From: Ignavibacteriaceae bacterium
GTDB lineage: Bacteria > Bacteroidota > Ignavibacteria > Ignavibacteriales > Ignavibacteriaceae
Length of the DNA: 64,000 nucleotides
Reading direction: 5' to 3'
NCBI GenBank assembly: GCA_013360295.1
Contig: JABWCL010000013.1
Coordinates: 58,904 to 122,903, forward strand
In this document: piece after piece, positions 53,920 to 62,300 of the stretch
How positions within the stretch are numbered: the first letter of the stretch is position 1
How the letters are laid out: each line of letters begins with the position of its first letter
Position numbers and translations under genes: made by a program
Notes under the pieces: generated by a model
What the model was told of the DNA's origin: nothing
The model's database searches: none
Seen by the model: the letters and a program-made list of their open reading frames with translations, nothing else

Positions 53920-54834
53920 ATGGAAGCGGCATTTATATCAGAAAAAACCGTAAGCGGCTTTTCAGTCGTGCAGTTCAGAACTGAAGGGGCGGATACGCTG
54001 GATTATATTTCAGTCGGGAAGGCGGCTGAAACAGGGAAGGTTAAGATCACTGAGATTGATGAAGGCGGCAGGGTCGGCACAATTTTGGTACAGAATGATT
54101 CTGATGACTGTATCTTCATCGCTGAAGGAGACCTGCTTCAGGGAGCAAAGCAGAACAGGGTTGTGATAGCATCTGTTTTTGTAACACCCCGCTCAAAGTT
54201 CCATTTACCGGTTAACTGTGTTGAGCAGGGGAGATGGAGACACAGGAGCAGGGGCTTTACCCCGCATAACCAGAGCGCGCCCACCGACCTGAAACGGAAG
54301 ATGCGGAATACTGTTCATAATAATATTATTATGAACCGCACGCATATCGCTGACCAGATGCTCACGTGGTCATCGGTGGAGGAGAAGTCAGCTTACTACC
54401 GTATGCGGTCGGGTACTGACGACCTGCTTGAAATTATGGAGGAAAAGAGAAAGCGTGATGAAGCTGAACTGAAGGATCTTATTAATCCCGGAGAAAACGC
54501 GAACGGGCTCGCGCTTTTTTATGCGGGTGAACTAGTGCAGATAGAGAACTTTAACCGGGGGGATATTTACTCGGAATATTTTAGGAAGATAGTTCTCGGC
54601 GCTTACGATGAATACGGTATGTTCAGCAGGAAGGAATTCACTCCGGGGAAAGGAGAACTTGAATACAAAACAAAGGAGATGTTCGGCAGGATCGAAGCGT
54701 GGGAAAAGACTCTGCACAAAAGTATTGCCGCGGGTGAGGAGAAAAGATTCCGTGATGAGGTTACTTCGGGCTTCGAACTGATTTATGACAATAAACTGGT
54801 TCACCTTTCGTTACTCAGGAACGCGGTGAATTAA
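53920..54834 (+). CDS. ARPP-1 family protein (DUF6569-like)
   Basis: A 304-residue protein with the conserved core IFIAEGDLLQGAKQNRVVIASVFVTP, then FHLPVNCVEQGRW, typical of the ARPP-1 domain (ARG- and rhodanese-phosphatase-associated). The rest is a charged helical segment (LEIMEEKRKRDEAELKDL) and a second half with LALFYAGELVQIENFNRG. AAGGAG precedes the ATG. No enzyme activity is known for the family; its usual partners link to ADP-ribose and NAD metabolism. It is divergent from the WYL regulator, which probably controls it. Confidence 0.8.
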   Translation: MEAAFISEKTVSGFSVVQFRTEGADTLDYISVGKAAETGKVKITEIDEGGRVGTILVQNDSDDCIFIAEGDLLQGAKQNRVVIASVFVTPRSKFHLPVNCVEQGRWRHRSRGFTPHNQSAPTDLKRKMRNTVHNNIIMNRTHIADQMLTWSSVEEKSAYYRMRSGTDDLLEIMEEKRKRDEAELKDLINPGENANGLALFYAGELVQIENFNRGDIYSEYFRKIVLGAYDEYGMFSRKEFTPGKGELEYKTKEMFGRIEAWEKTLHKSIAAGEEKRFRDEVTSGFELIYDNKLVHLSLLRNAVN

Positions 54835-54857
54835 GAATTAAAAATTAAGAATTAAGA

Positions 54858-55222
54858 ATTGGGGGTAACGTAAGGTGGTTGAGTAGTCACCGCAGCTTTT
54901 CATTTTTTAAATCAGCGGTGAGGTATCGAAACAACCGGCCTCTGTGTACCGGTGGCTTCGATACGCGGAACGCAGGAAAGAATTGAAAAGTGAAAAGGGT
55001 TACTTCGTTCCGCTACTCAGCCACCTTTCAATTATGAATTAAAAATTAAGAATTTGGGGTAATGTAAGGTTGTTGAATATTTCGGCACCTTCTCAAATTT
55101 CAATTATTGTCGGGAGTGTTGAAACATCCAACGGTTTTATACCGGTGGTTTCGATATGCGGAACGCGGGAAAGGGTTGAAAAAGAAAAGGGTTACTTCGT
55201 TCCGCTACTCAGCCACCTGACA
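54858..55222. repeat. Two tandem copies of a large (about 190-bp) dispersed repeat
   Basis: Copy A starts near 54858 (GGGGTAACGTAAGGTGGTTG) and copy B near 55056 (GGGGTAATGTAAGGTTGTTG). Each ends GGGTTACTTCGTTCCGCTACT followed by CAGCCACC, near 55027 and 55218. Within each copy, GGTGGCTTCGATACGCGGAA or GGTGGTTTCGATATGCGGAA pairs with the CGTTCCGCTACTCAGCCACC end. The copies are separated by AATTAAAAATTAAGAATT microrepeats. The full gap of 657 bases up to 55491 has no convincing gene. Confidence 0.8.
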
Positions 55223-55328
55223 AATAAGAATTAAGAACAAAGTTGCCTCTGTGCGTGGGCTTTCTTCCTATAAAAGTAGCAGATTAAAACTCAGAATAAC
55301 CCTTAAACAACATACCCCCACAATTTGT

Positions 55329-55353
55329 AAATTTGCATTTCAATTGCAAATTT
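55329..55353. promoter_or_regulatory. Inverted repeat upstream of the DNA methyltransferase
   Basis: AAATTTGCA (55329-55337) and TGCAAATTT (55345-55353) are perfect arms with a seven-base spacer, 139 bases before the methyltransferase start. It could be an operator or simply part of the A/T-rich repeat field. Confidence 0.35.
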
Positions 55354-55491
55354 GCAAAAGAAATGCCTCAAAACAGAGCATATTTGAGGTGTGCCGTTTA
55401 AACAGAAAGAATTTAGCTCAATTTTATAAACTAAATCAAGTCAAATTAATTTTTAATTCTTCACTTTTAATTTTTAATTTACCATCCGCTT

Positions 55492-56478
55492 ATGACTAAA
55501 TCCGACAGAAATAAAACTATTGAACTCAGCGCGGCGGAGTTGAAACTTTATAAAAGGGCGCTGCTGAAAGCAGGCACTGCGCTGCCTCCTGATTCATGGC
55601 TGAATAAGACCATCTGCGGCGAAATGGAAACTGCTGCGAAGGCTCTCCCTGAATCTTTTGTTGATCTGCTCTTTCTTGATCCGCCTTATAACCTTGACCG
55701 GGAATTCGCCGGATTAAAATTCAAGGAGCTTTCGATGGAAGAGTATGCCGCAATGCTTGATAAATGGATCGGCGCGGTTGTCCATACTCTTAAACCGGAT
55801 GCGAGTATTTACATCTGCGGCGACTGGCGCTCCGCGGCAGCAATACAAACAATCGCGGAGAAGTACTTTATTATCAGGAACCGCATCACCTGGCAGCGTG
55901 AGAAGGGGAGAGGAGCTAAAGCAAACTGGAAAAACTCTTCTGAAGATATCTGGTTTTGTACAATGGGAAAGGATTATAAATTTAATGTTGATGCAGTAAA
56001 GGAAAAACGGAAGGTGATAGCGCCATACCGTATTGATGATAAGCCAAAAGACTGGGAAGAAACCCCCGACGGTAATTTCCGCCTGACTCACCCTTCAAAT
56101 ATATGGACAGACATTACCGTCCCTTACTGGTCAATGCCTGAAAATACAACGCACCCGACGCAGAAACCGGAAAAACTGCTGGCGAAAATTATTCTCGCGA
56201 GCAGTAACGAAGGAGATGTTGTGTTTGATCCGTTCCTTGGTTCAGGAACAACTTCAGTCGCCGCGAAAAAACTGAACCGTAATTATCTTGGTATTGAACT
56301 CAGCGAGGATTTTGCGTGTGTCGCGGAGAAACGGCTGAAGATAGCGGAGCAGGATAAACGGATTCAGGGATATGAAGACGGTGTTTTCTGGGAAAGGAAC
56401 ACTTTGAAGGAACAGGGAAATAAGAAGAAAACTACAAAAAATAAAATAAAAAACGATCCACTCCCCGGGTTTCTGTAA
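55492..56478 (+). CDS. Site-specific DNA methyltransferase (N6-adenine or N4-cytosine), orphan
   Basis: A 328-residue beta-class amino-methyltransferase. The catalytic motif IV DPPYNLDREFAG comes first (about 62-73) and the AdoMet motif FDPFLGSGTT comes later (about 243-252), the order of the beta class. HPTQKPEKLLAKIILASS is the usual helper motif. The N-terminus (ELSAAELKLYKRALLKAG) may help recognition. The C-terminal tail is Lys-rich (EQGNKKKTTKNKIKN). No restriction endonuclease is adjacent, so it may be an orphan regulatory or epigenetic enzyme. The recognition site is unknown. Confidence 0.9.
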   Translation: MTKSDRNKTIELSAAELKLYKRALLKAGTALPPDSWLNKTICGEMETAAKALPESFVDLLFLDPPYNLDREFAGLKFKELSMEEYAAMLDKWIGAVVHTLKPDASIYICGDWRSAAAIQTIAEKYFIIRNRITWQREKGRGAKANWKNSSEDIWFCTMGKDYKFNVDAVKEKRKVIAPYRIDDKPKDWEETPDGNFRLTHPSNIWTDITVPYWSMPENTTHPTQKPEKLLAKIILASSNEGDVVFDPFLGSGTTSVAAKKLNRNYLGIELSEDFACVAEKRLKIAEQDKRIQGYEDGVFWERNTLKEQGNKKKTTKNKIKNDPLPGFL

Positions 56479-56491
56479 TTTTTACAATTCG

Positions 56492-56525
56492 CTGACAATT
56501 TTTTTCATAAACGGTTTTATTTTTG
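56492..56525 (+). promoter_or_regulatory. Bacteroidetes-type promoter of the first paralogue
   Basis: TTTACAATTCGCTGACAATT contains CTGACA at 56492-56497. A 20-base spacer leads to TATTTTTG (56518-56525), matching TAnnTTTG. The identical arrangement recurs at 57215-57248. Confidence 0.65.
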
Positions 56526-56552
56526 CAGCAGACAATCTGAAAGGATCAAGAA

Positions 56553-57089
56553 ATGAGCCGTTTGTTTTTCTGTTTATTATTAAGTGTTATATTAATTTCG
56601 CCTCACTTCCCCCAAAAGATGATTAAAGTTGATGTAGTCAACTCCTCAGCAATTACGGGGGAGTTGATATCGGTAAGGAATAATCACTTATACATACTGA
56701 AGGAGAAAGTAAACGAATCCGACCCGGCTGAATTGCAGAAGGGAATAGTTATTTTACCTTTGGATAAAGTAAAATCAGCATACTATTTGTCTGATGATGA
56801 TTATTTTTCTCCTTACTGGGGTTTTATTATTGGCGGTGCTGTGGGTTTTGTTTTTCATAACTATAAAGATTTCAGAAAACAATATGATTTTTTAGATCGT
56901 TCAATTGAATTTGATCTTGGCTCAGTCTTTTTGGGGGGTGCTCTGGGACTTGGCCTGGCTGTGCTGGGGAACATAAATTCGCCGGCAGAATATCATCGAA
57001 TAAAACCACCCATCGCGGGAAATATACGCGCTTTTGCTCGCTATCCCAATGATGTTCCCGAATGGCTCGAACAACTAAAACTGCCTTAA
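56553..57089 (+). CDS. Secreted/membrane protein of unknown function, paralogue 1
   Basis: A 178-residue protein with signal peptide (FFCLLLSVILISPHFPQ). The N-terminal half is a small beta-domain (MIKVDVVNSSAITGELISV, then HLYILKEKVNESDPAELQKG). Two Gly-rich hydrophobic segments follow (YWGFIIGGAVGFVFH and GSVFLGGALGLGLAVLG). The C-terminus is RAFARYPNDVPEWLEQLKLP. It has the same length and layout as the gene at 57276, so the pair arose by tandem duplication. GAAAGGATC precedes the ATG. Not recognised as a known family. Confidence 0.7.
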   Translation: MSRLFFCLLLSVILISPHFPQKMIKVDVVNSSAITGELISVRNNHLYILKEKVNESDPAELQKGIVILPLDKVKSAYYLSDDDYFSPYWGFIIGGAVGFVFHNYKDFRKQYDFLDRSIEFDLGSVFLGGALGLGLAVLGNINSPAEYHRIKPPIAGNIRAFARYPNDVPEWLEQLKLP

Positions 57090-57214
57090 TTGCAATAATT
57101 GTTCCGTGCATTATACCCGGCAAAATTCATGCCCGCGAAGAGAGATGCGGATATATCAGGAGACTTTGTTGAATACGATCTTCATACCCGGATTCTAAAA
57201 TTTTTTACAATTCA

Positions 57215-57248
57215 CTGACAATTCCTGTTATCCCTCTTTTTATTTTTG
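57215..57248 (+). promoter_or_regulatory. Bacteroidetes-type promoter of the second paralogue
   Basis: CTGACA (57215-57220), 20 bases, TATTTTTG (57241-57248). The upstream TTTTTTACAATTCACTGACA is nearly identical to the first paralogue's promoter, so the duplication included the promoter. Confidence 0.65.
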
Positions 57249-57275
57249 TTATAGCCAATTATAAAGGATTATGAA

Positions 57276-57812
57276 ATGAAACTGTCTCTTTTGTCCCTGG
57301 TGTTCTTTGTTATCCTCTGTACATCTGTTTTAGCCGAGGGTAGAATTGTGAAAATTGAAAAAGCTGATGGATCGGTCATTAAAGCAGAACTGTTAGCTGT
57401 TAAAGATGCATACGTTTTCCTTCAGCCGGAAAAGATAGATGAAAGCAGTCTGGCGGAGCTTAAAAGAAGTATACGTATCATTCCCCTGAATGAAATACAC
57501 GCAGCTCATCTCCTCTCTGAAGAACGACTGGTTACGCCGCTTAAAGGTTTTCTCGGAGGGGTGCTGTTCGGTATTGTATATCAGCTTTATAAACTGGATT
57601 TAAGTAAGGGGGAAGAAAATGAGTTCAGTTTTATTGAATTGGTGTACGGCGCCGCCGGAGGAATGGGCCTCGCTATCTTACTCAACTATCTGATACCGGA
57701 TGACTACAAAAGGCTGGATAATTTAAGCGAGGAAAGCCTCAGGCAATACGCAAGATTCCCTGAAGCAGTCCCCGGATGGTTTAACCAGCTCAACCTTCCG
57801 GAAAAGAAATAA
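57276..57812 (+). CDS. Secreted/membrane protein of unknown function, paralogue 2
   Basis: A 178-residue protein with signal peptide ending CTSVLA. It matches paralogue 1 block by block: IVKIEKADGSVIKAELLAVK, VFLQPEKIDESSLAELKRS, GFLGGVLFGIVYQLYK, GAAGGMGLAILLN, and the end RQYARFPEAVPGWFNQLNLP. The start is the second ATG of ATGAAATG, since the first runs into TGA. The function is unknown. The promoter is separate from that of paralogue 1, so the two may be expressed under the same control but independently. Confidence 0.7.
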   Translation: MKLSLLSLVFFVILCTSVLAEGRIVKIEKADGSVIKAELLAVKDAYVFLQPEKIDESSLAELKRSIRIIPLNEIHAAHLLSEERLVTPLKGFLGGVLFGIVYQLYKLDLSKGEENEFSFIELVYGAAGGMGLAILLNYLIPDDYKRLDNLSEESLRQYARFPEAVPGWFNQLNLPEKK

Positions 57813-57830
57813 CTTAACTGCTGATTATGT

Positions 57831-59060
57831 TTAACCGGATATTTTTATTCGGAACAGTTTATTGTATGACTTATTCAGATGCCCGTCCACCCAGTTATAA
57901 AAATCAATAATATCTTTTTCGGATTTCTTTTCTTTCTCTAAGTCCGTAATAAGTTTTCCGGCTGTTTTGAAGATCTCGTCCTCAACCGGCTTAAGAAGCT
58001 GCATTATTCCGTCATTCTTCTTATTAACGACAGCGGCAAGATTAATGTAATTCCATCCCCTGTCATATGTAATAGGGAAACATTCCTCCTTTAGCTTAAG
58101 GGCGGCTGTGCACAGAGGTGACTTAAGCCCCTCTCCTAATTTAACCGCTTCAGGCAGGGCGTTAGAGGCGGTGATCCAGGCAGGTACCGCGACGGAGGTT
58201 AATGGAAAACCAAGTATAGTCCACATTACCGTATGGCGCGCTGACTCCGCGTTCTTTGCTCCTACAATCATTACTGCTGAAGCAGTGGAGTTCCGCGGTA
58301 TGAAATCAATGAAAAAGCGGTACTCCGGTTTTTCTTTACTCTTCGGAAGGTTGTCCATAAGATTTGTGCCTGTGAGCGAATGCTTCAGGTTTCTTGATGT
58401 AATACTGAACAGATATTGCGGAGTAAGCTTTTTCTGTTTTGAGGCAGACATCAGCCCTTCGGTGGCAGTGGCAAAACGGCAGAAACCAAAGCCTTCTTCT
58501 TTTTTCCCTCGCATTGAATGGTTTGTGCGGATCAGTACGCCGTTCTCACACACGGACGGATCATCAGCGTCATAGCGTTTATAGTTGAAATTACCAGTTT
58601 CGTAATAGGCAGCGCCTCCGTACGCGTCTATTACTCCGAAGTTCGCGTCAACGCCAAGTGGTTTTGGGAGGGTATCAAGCATATTTTCGAAATCCTTCAA
58701 TGTTCTGCAGTGCATTAGCGCCAGCTTCATAATTATCCCTTCCCTGTCAGCAAGCTTTGTCGTGTCACCCGAATTGTTATTGTACGCCGCGGAATTAATA
58801 ATCGCGAAACCCGTCTCATTGTATCCTCCCCAGACCATTTCTTTCCACGACTCATCACCGTTAACCAAACCGATGTACCTGTAGTTGCCGTCTGTGAAAA
58901 GCACGAGTGAATTCTGCATTTCATCAGTATCCCTGTTCTTAAATAGAATTGGTTTTCCGTCTGAAGTAAATTTGCCGGAGATAATGAATGTTGTGCAGGA
59001 AAATATATCGTTAGCTGCAAATATGAATATGATCAGCGAAAGAGTAAAAAGCTTAGTCAT
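57831..59060 (-). CDS. Secreted Ntn-hydrolase (C45/choloylglycine hydrolase-like)
   Basis: A 409-residue protein with signal peptide ending NDIFS. Cleavage would expose Cys 22 of CTTFIISGKFTSDGKPILFKNRDTDE, the N-terminal nucleophile of linear-amide C-N hydrolases. GLVNGDESWKEMVWGGYNETG and FAIINSAAYNN continue the alpha-beta-beta-alpha core. FGVIDAYGGAAYYETGNFNY is a further family block, as is IRTNHSMRG. It would cleave acyl amides, peptides or similar bonds in the periplasm or outside. The substrate is unknown. It is transcribed alone, convergent with the paralogue pair. Confidence 0.85.
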   Translation of the reverse strand: MTKLFTLSLIIFIFAANDIFSCTTFIISGKFTSDGKPILFKNRDTDEMQNSLVLFTDGNYRYIGLVNGDESWKEMVWGGYNETGFAIINSAAYNNNSGDTTKLADREGIIMKLALMHCRTLKDFENMLDTLPKPLGVDANFGVIDAYGGAAYYETGNFNYKRYDADDPSVCENGVLIRTNHSMRGKKEEGFGFCRFATATEGLMSASKQKKLTPQYLFSITSRNLKHSLTGTNLMDNLPKSKEKPEYRFFIDFIPRNSTASAVMIVGAKNAESARHTVMWTILGFPLTSVAVPAWITASNALPEAVKLGEGLKSPLCTAALKLKEECFPITYDRGWNYINLAAVVNKKNDGIMQLLKPVEDEIFKTAGKLITDLEKEKKSEKDIIDFYNWVDGHLNKSYNKLFRIKISG

Positions 59061-59155
59061 AAAATTTCAGGGTGATAATTGAGAAAATGGAATATTTGTT
59101 TGAGTAAAAATAACATTTTTCAGTATCCGGAATGACCTTCAAACAGAAAAAACGG

Positions 59156-59172
59156 TTTCTCAAAATGAGAAA
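59156..59172. promoter_or_regulatory. Inverted repeat, candidate enhancer site for a sigma-54 activator
   Basis: TTTCTCAAAATGAGAAA has perfect seven-base arms. A further TTCTCAAAAT half follows at 59174. It lies about 165-180 bases upstream of the sigma-54 promoter at 59335, a usual distance for an enhancer-binding protein site. Confidence 0.55.
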
Positions 59173-59334
59173 GATTCTCAAAATAAGGCAGGGGTAATTA
59201 ATATTTGTTTACTTTATAGTTTCTAATTTGCATATATTTTGAGTGGTGCTGCAAGTTTTCCCGTAAATTACTCCAAATTACAGGTTTTTTTGTCGTTATT
59301 ATATGTCGGTTTCGTCACAAAAAGGCGGAAGAAC

Positions 59335-59350
59335 TGGCACTATTCTTGCA
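59335..59350 (+). promoter_or_regulatory. Sigma-54 promoter
   Basis: TGGCACTATTCTTGCA matches the -24/-12 consensus TGGCAC-N5-TTGCA exactly, with GG and GC ten bases apart. Transcription should start near 59361, 31 bases before the ATG of the large surface protein. Confidence 0.8.
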
Positions 59351-59391
59351 TCCTACATAGGAATAGTAAACCAATTTAGAGAGGTGTGTTT

Positions 59392-62300
59392 ATGAACTTT
59401 AATACAGCAAGGAGAATGGGCATCATGTTTGTTCTTCTGATAGTAACGTGGTCATTTGGCGCTTACGCGGCCTCTGATGACACGCTTAAAACCAATCATC
59501 CGCTATCGTTTTTTAATACGAAGACGGTGGAAGGATCGAGCACAGCGAAGGTGCTGAGTAAGGAGAAGGGCGCGAATGTGACCTTTGTAAATCCTTATTC
59601 ACCGACCGGCGCGACAATGAATGTCTACTCGGGAACATTTAACGGAACCTTTGATCTTAATTCCGCTAAGTTTTACTGCATAGATATTTCACATCTTCTG
59701 GCTTTCTGGTCACAGAGCCAGCCCCACACTTATACGGATGACGGCGCTACCCCTTCAACCATTACCTATATACTGAACAGGTATTATCCTTACAAATCGT
59801 ATCCCTATTCAGGTTCTCTCAGCACAGTTGAGAATGAAGCCGCCGCCATACAGCTTGCCATCTGGCACTTCAGCGACGGGATAAACGTGAGTACCATAAC
59901 CAACTCGACTATCAGGAACAGGGCTGCTGCTATTGTCGCAGACGCAAACCTGAATGGCAATAATATGGTTGTGGCATCGGCAATATCAATTGTTCCCGGC
60001 AGTCAGAATCTTGTTAATAATACCCCTGCTGTATTTTATGCGAGCATAGTAGATGCTCAGGGAAACGGTATCGCGGGATTAAACGTTAATTTTTCTTCGA
60101 CTTCAGGTTCGCTCAATCAGTCAGCGGCGGTTACTGACGCCACAGGAAAGACATCTAATATAACCCTGACACAGGGCGCTACATATACTTCCGAAGTATC
60201 TGCCTCGGCTGTGTTCACAATCCCCCAGGGAACAAAATTTGTGCACACTGTCACCCCGAATGATTATCAAAAACTTGTACTTGCAACACCTGTTGTCGCA
60301 AACAGAACCGCGAAAGCAAACATTTCCTGGTATACACCCAACAGCAACTGCGATCTGACAGGTTATACAACCTTTACACAGGGCGGATGGGGCAGCCCGT
60401 CAAACAGTACACCCGGCGGCATAAGAGACCAATATTTTAATCAGGTATTCCCCTCGGGGATGGTTATCGGCGGCGGGTTTACCATAACTTTTACTTCGGC
60501 CACGGCTGTTAAGAATTTCCTCCCAGCCGGAGGCACACCCGGAGTTCTGACTCAGAATTATAATAACCCAACTGGTAATACTACCGCGGGCGTTTTCGCC
60601 GGACAGGTGGCCGCTATGAAGCTGTCGGTATCATATAATGATGCAAATGTTCTGGGCACTAATCCTGTAAAAATCGGTAATCTTGTTATCGCAAACGGAC
60701 CGCTTTCGGGCAAGACCGTTTATGAACTATTACAGTTTGCGAATACTGCCCTTGGCGGCGGCACAACTCCGTATTCCATCAGCGAATTGAATAGCGCGGT
60801 CACATCCTTTAACGAAAACTTTGTAGACGGAACACAGAACCACGGTTTTCTCACCTGCAATAATACCCCGAGCAAGGCTGATCTTTCTGTCCAGAAAACA
60901 ACCAGCAAGATAAATCCTGTAGTCGGTGATGAAGTTACATTCACGATTACCGTGGCTAATGCCGGTCCCGGAACCGCTACCGGAGTAAAAGTAACTGACA
61001 TACTTCCTTCGGGATTCCAGTATCTAAGTTCTACCGTTACTCAGGGCACATATAATCAGGCAACCGGAGTCTGGAACGTCGGTACAATTAACGCGGGCTC
61101 TAACGCTATGCTTACAATCGTAACCAAGGTGAATGTCGTTCTTATCAATAATGGATTCTTCAGCCTCGGCCCTGCGGTTGATTATAACGTCTTCATTCTT
61201 GAAGACATTACTCAGCCTTCCTCCGATACGCAGGGTAAGATGGCGGTAGGCAGGAACGCTACCTTAAGCAATTACAGTGTCGGTGATCAGCTCCCAATAG
61301 TTGATTCCGTTGACGTTCTTATCGTTGGTAATCACCTTCAGTTTGAAAGCGGAGCTGTTTATGGCGGTAATGCCGTTTACGGAAATTCAACCAACCTCCC
61401 GAAACTGGCGGTAAGTATCGTGGACGGTATTCTCAGGCAGGATAACGTAATCAATTTTGCTGATGCGGCGAACTACCTGCAGAACTTATCTCTTCAGCTC
61501 GAAGGATACACTGTTAACGGAACTACAACCTATGCATTTACCGGTTTAACCCTTACCGGCACACATCCTTTCCTGAATGTGTTCAGCGTACCTGATTCAT
61601 TCATCAATAACGCGACCAGCGTTGATATAAACGCTCCTAACGGTTCCGTTGTAGTCGTGAATTTCAGAGGTGCGAACATAAGATGGACTGGCGGGCTTGT
61701 TGTAACCGGAACGGATATGACAAACGTACTTTATAATTTCCCTGACGCTACAGCGCTCCATATAAGCGGTATCGATGTGCGCGGATCTATCCTCGCTCCG
61801 TTTGCCCACGTAACTTTCCCGGCAGGCGTTCAGAATGGACAGATGATCGCGAAATCACTCAGCGGCGCGGGACAGTTTAACCTTGCTTCCTTCATCGGGT
61901 ATGTTCCGATCGAAGAGTCAATCACCAATATAGCCGAAGTTACGGCTCTTGATCAGCTTGACCTTGATTCATCTCCGGGGAACGGCGCGACAGGCGAAGA
62001 TGATTATTCGTCTGTTACTATGGTTGTGTCCGGTGTGAACAGTGTTGGCGGTGGCGGTGGCGGCGGTTCAACAAACTGGACCCCGGTTGGTCAGTTCGCC
62101 AGTGGTGAACTCGTCTGGACGCTTGGTTATGATGCGCAGGGGAATTTCCTCGCGGGTACCTGGGGCGGCAAGATATACAGGTCAACCGATAACGGTTCCA
62201 CCTGGGTCAGGATCAATTCAGGTATGAATACAAATTATATCTGGTCAATAAAAACTAAACAGTCCAACGGTTTCATATTTGCCGGAACTGAACACGGTGT

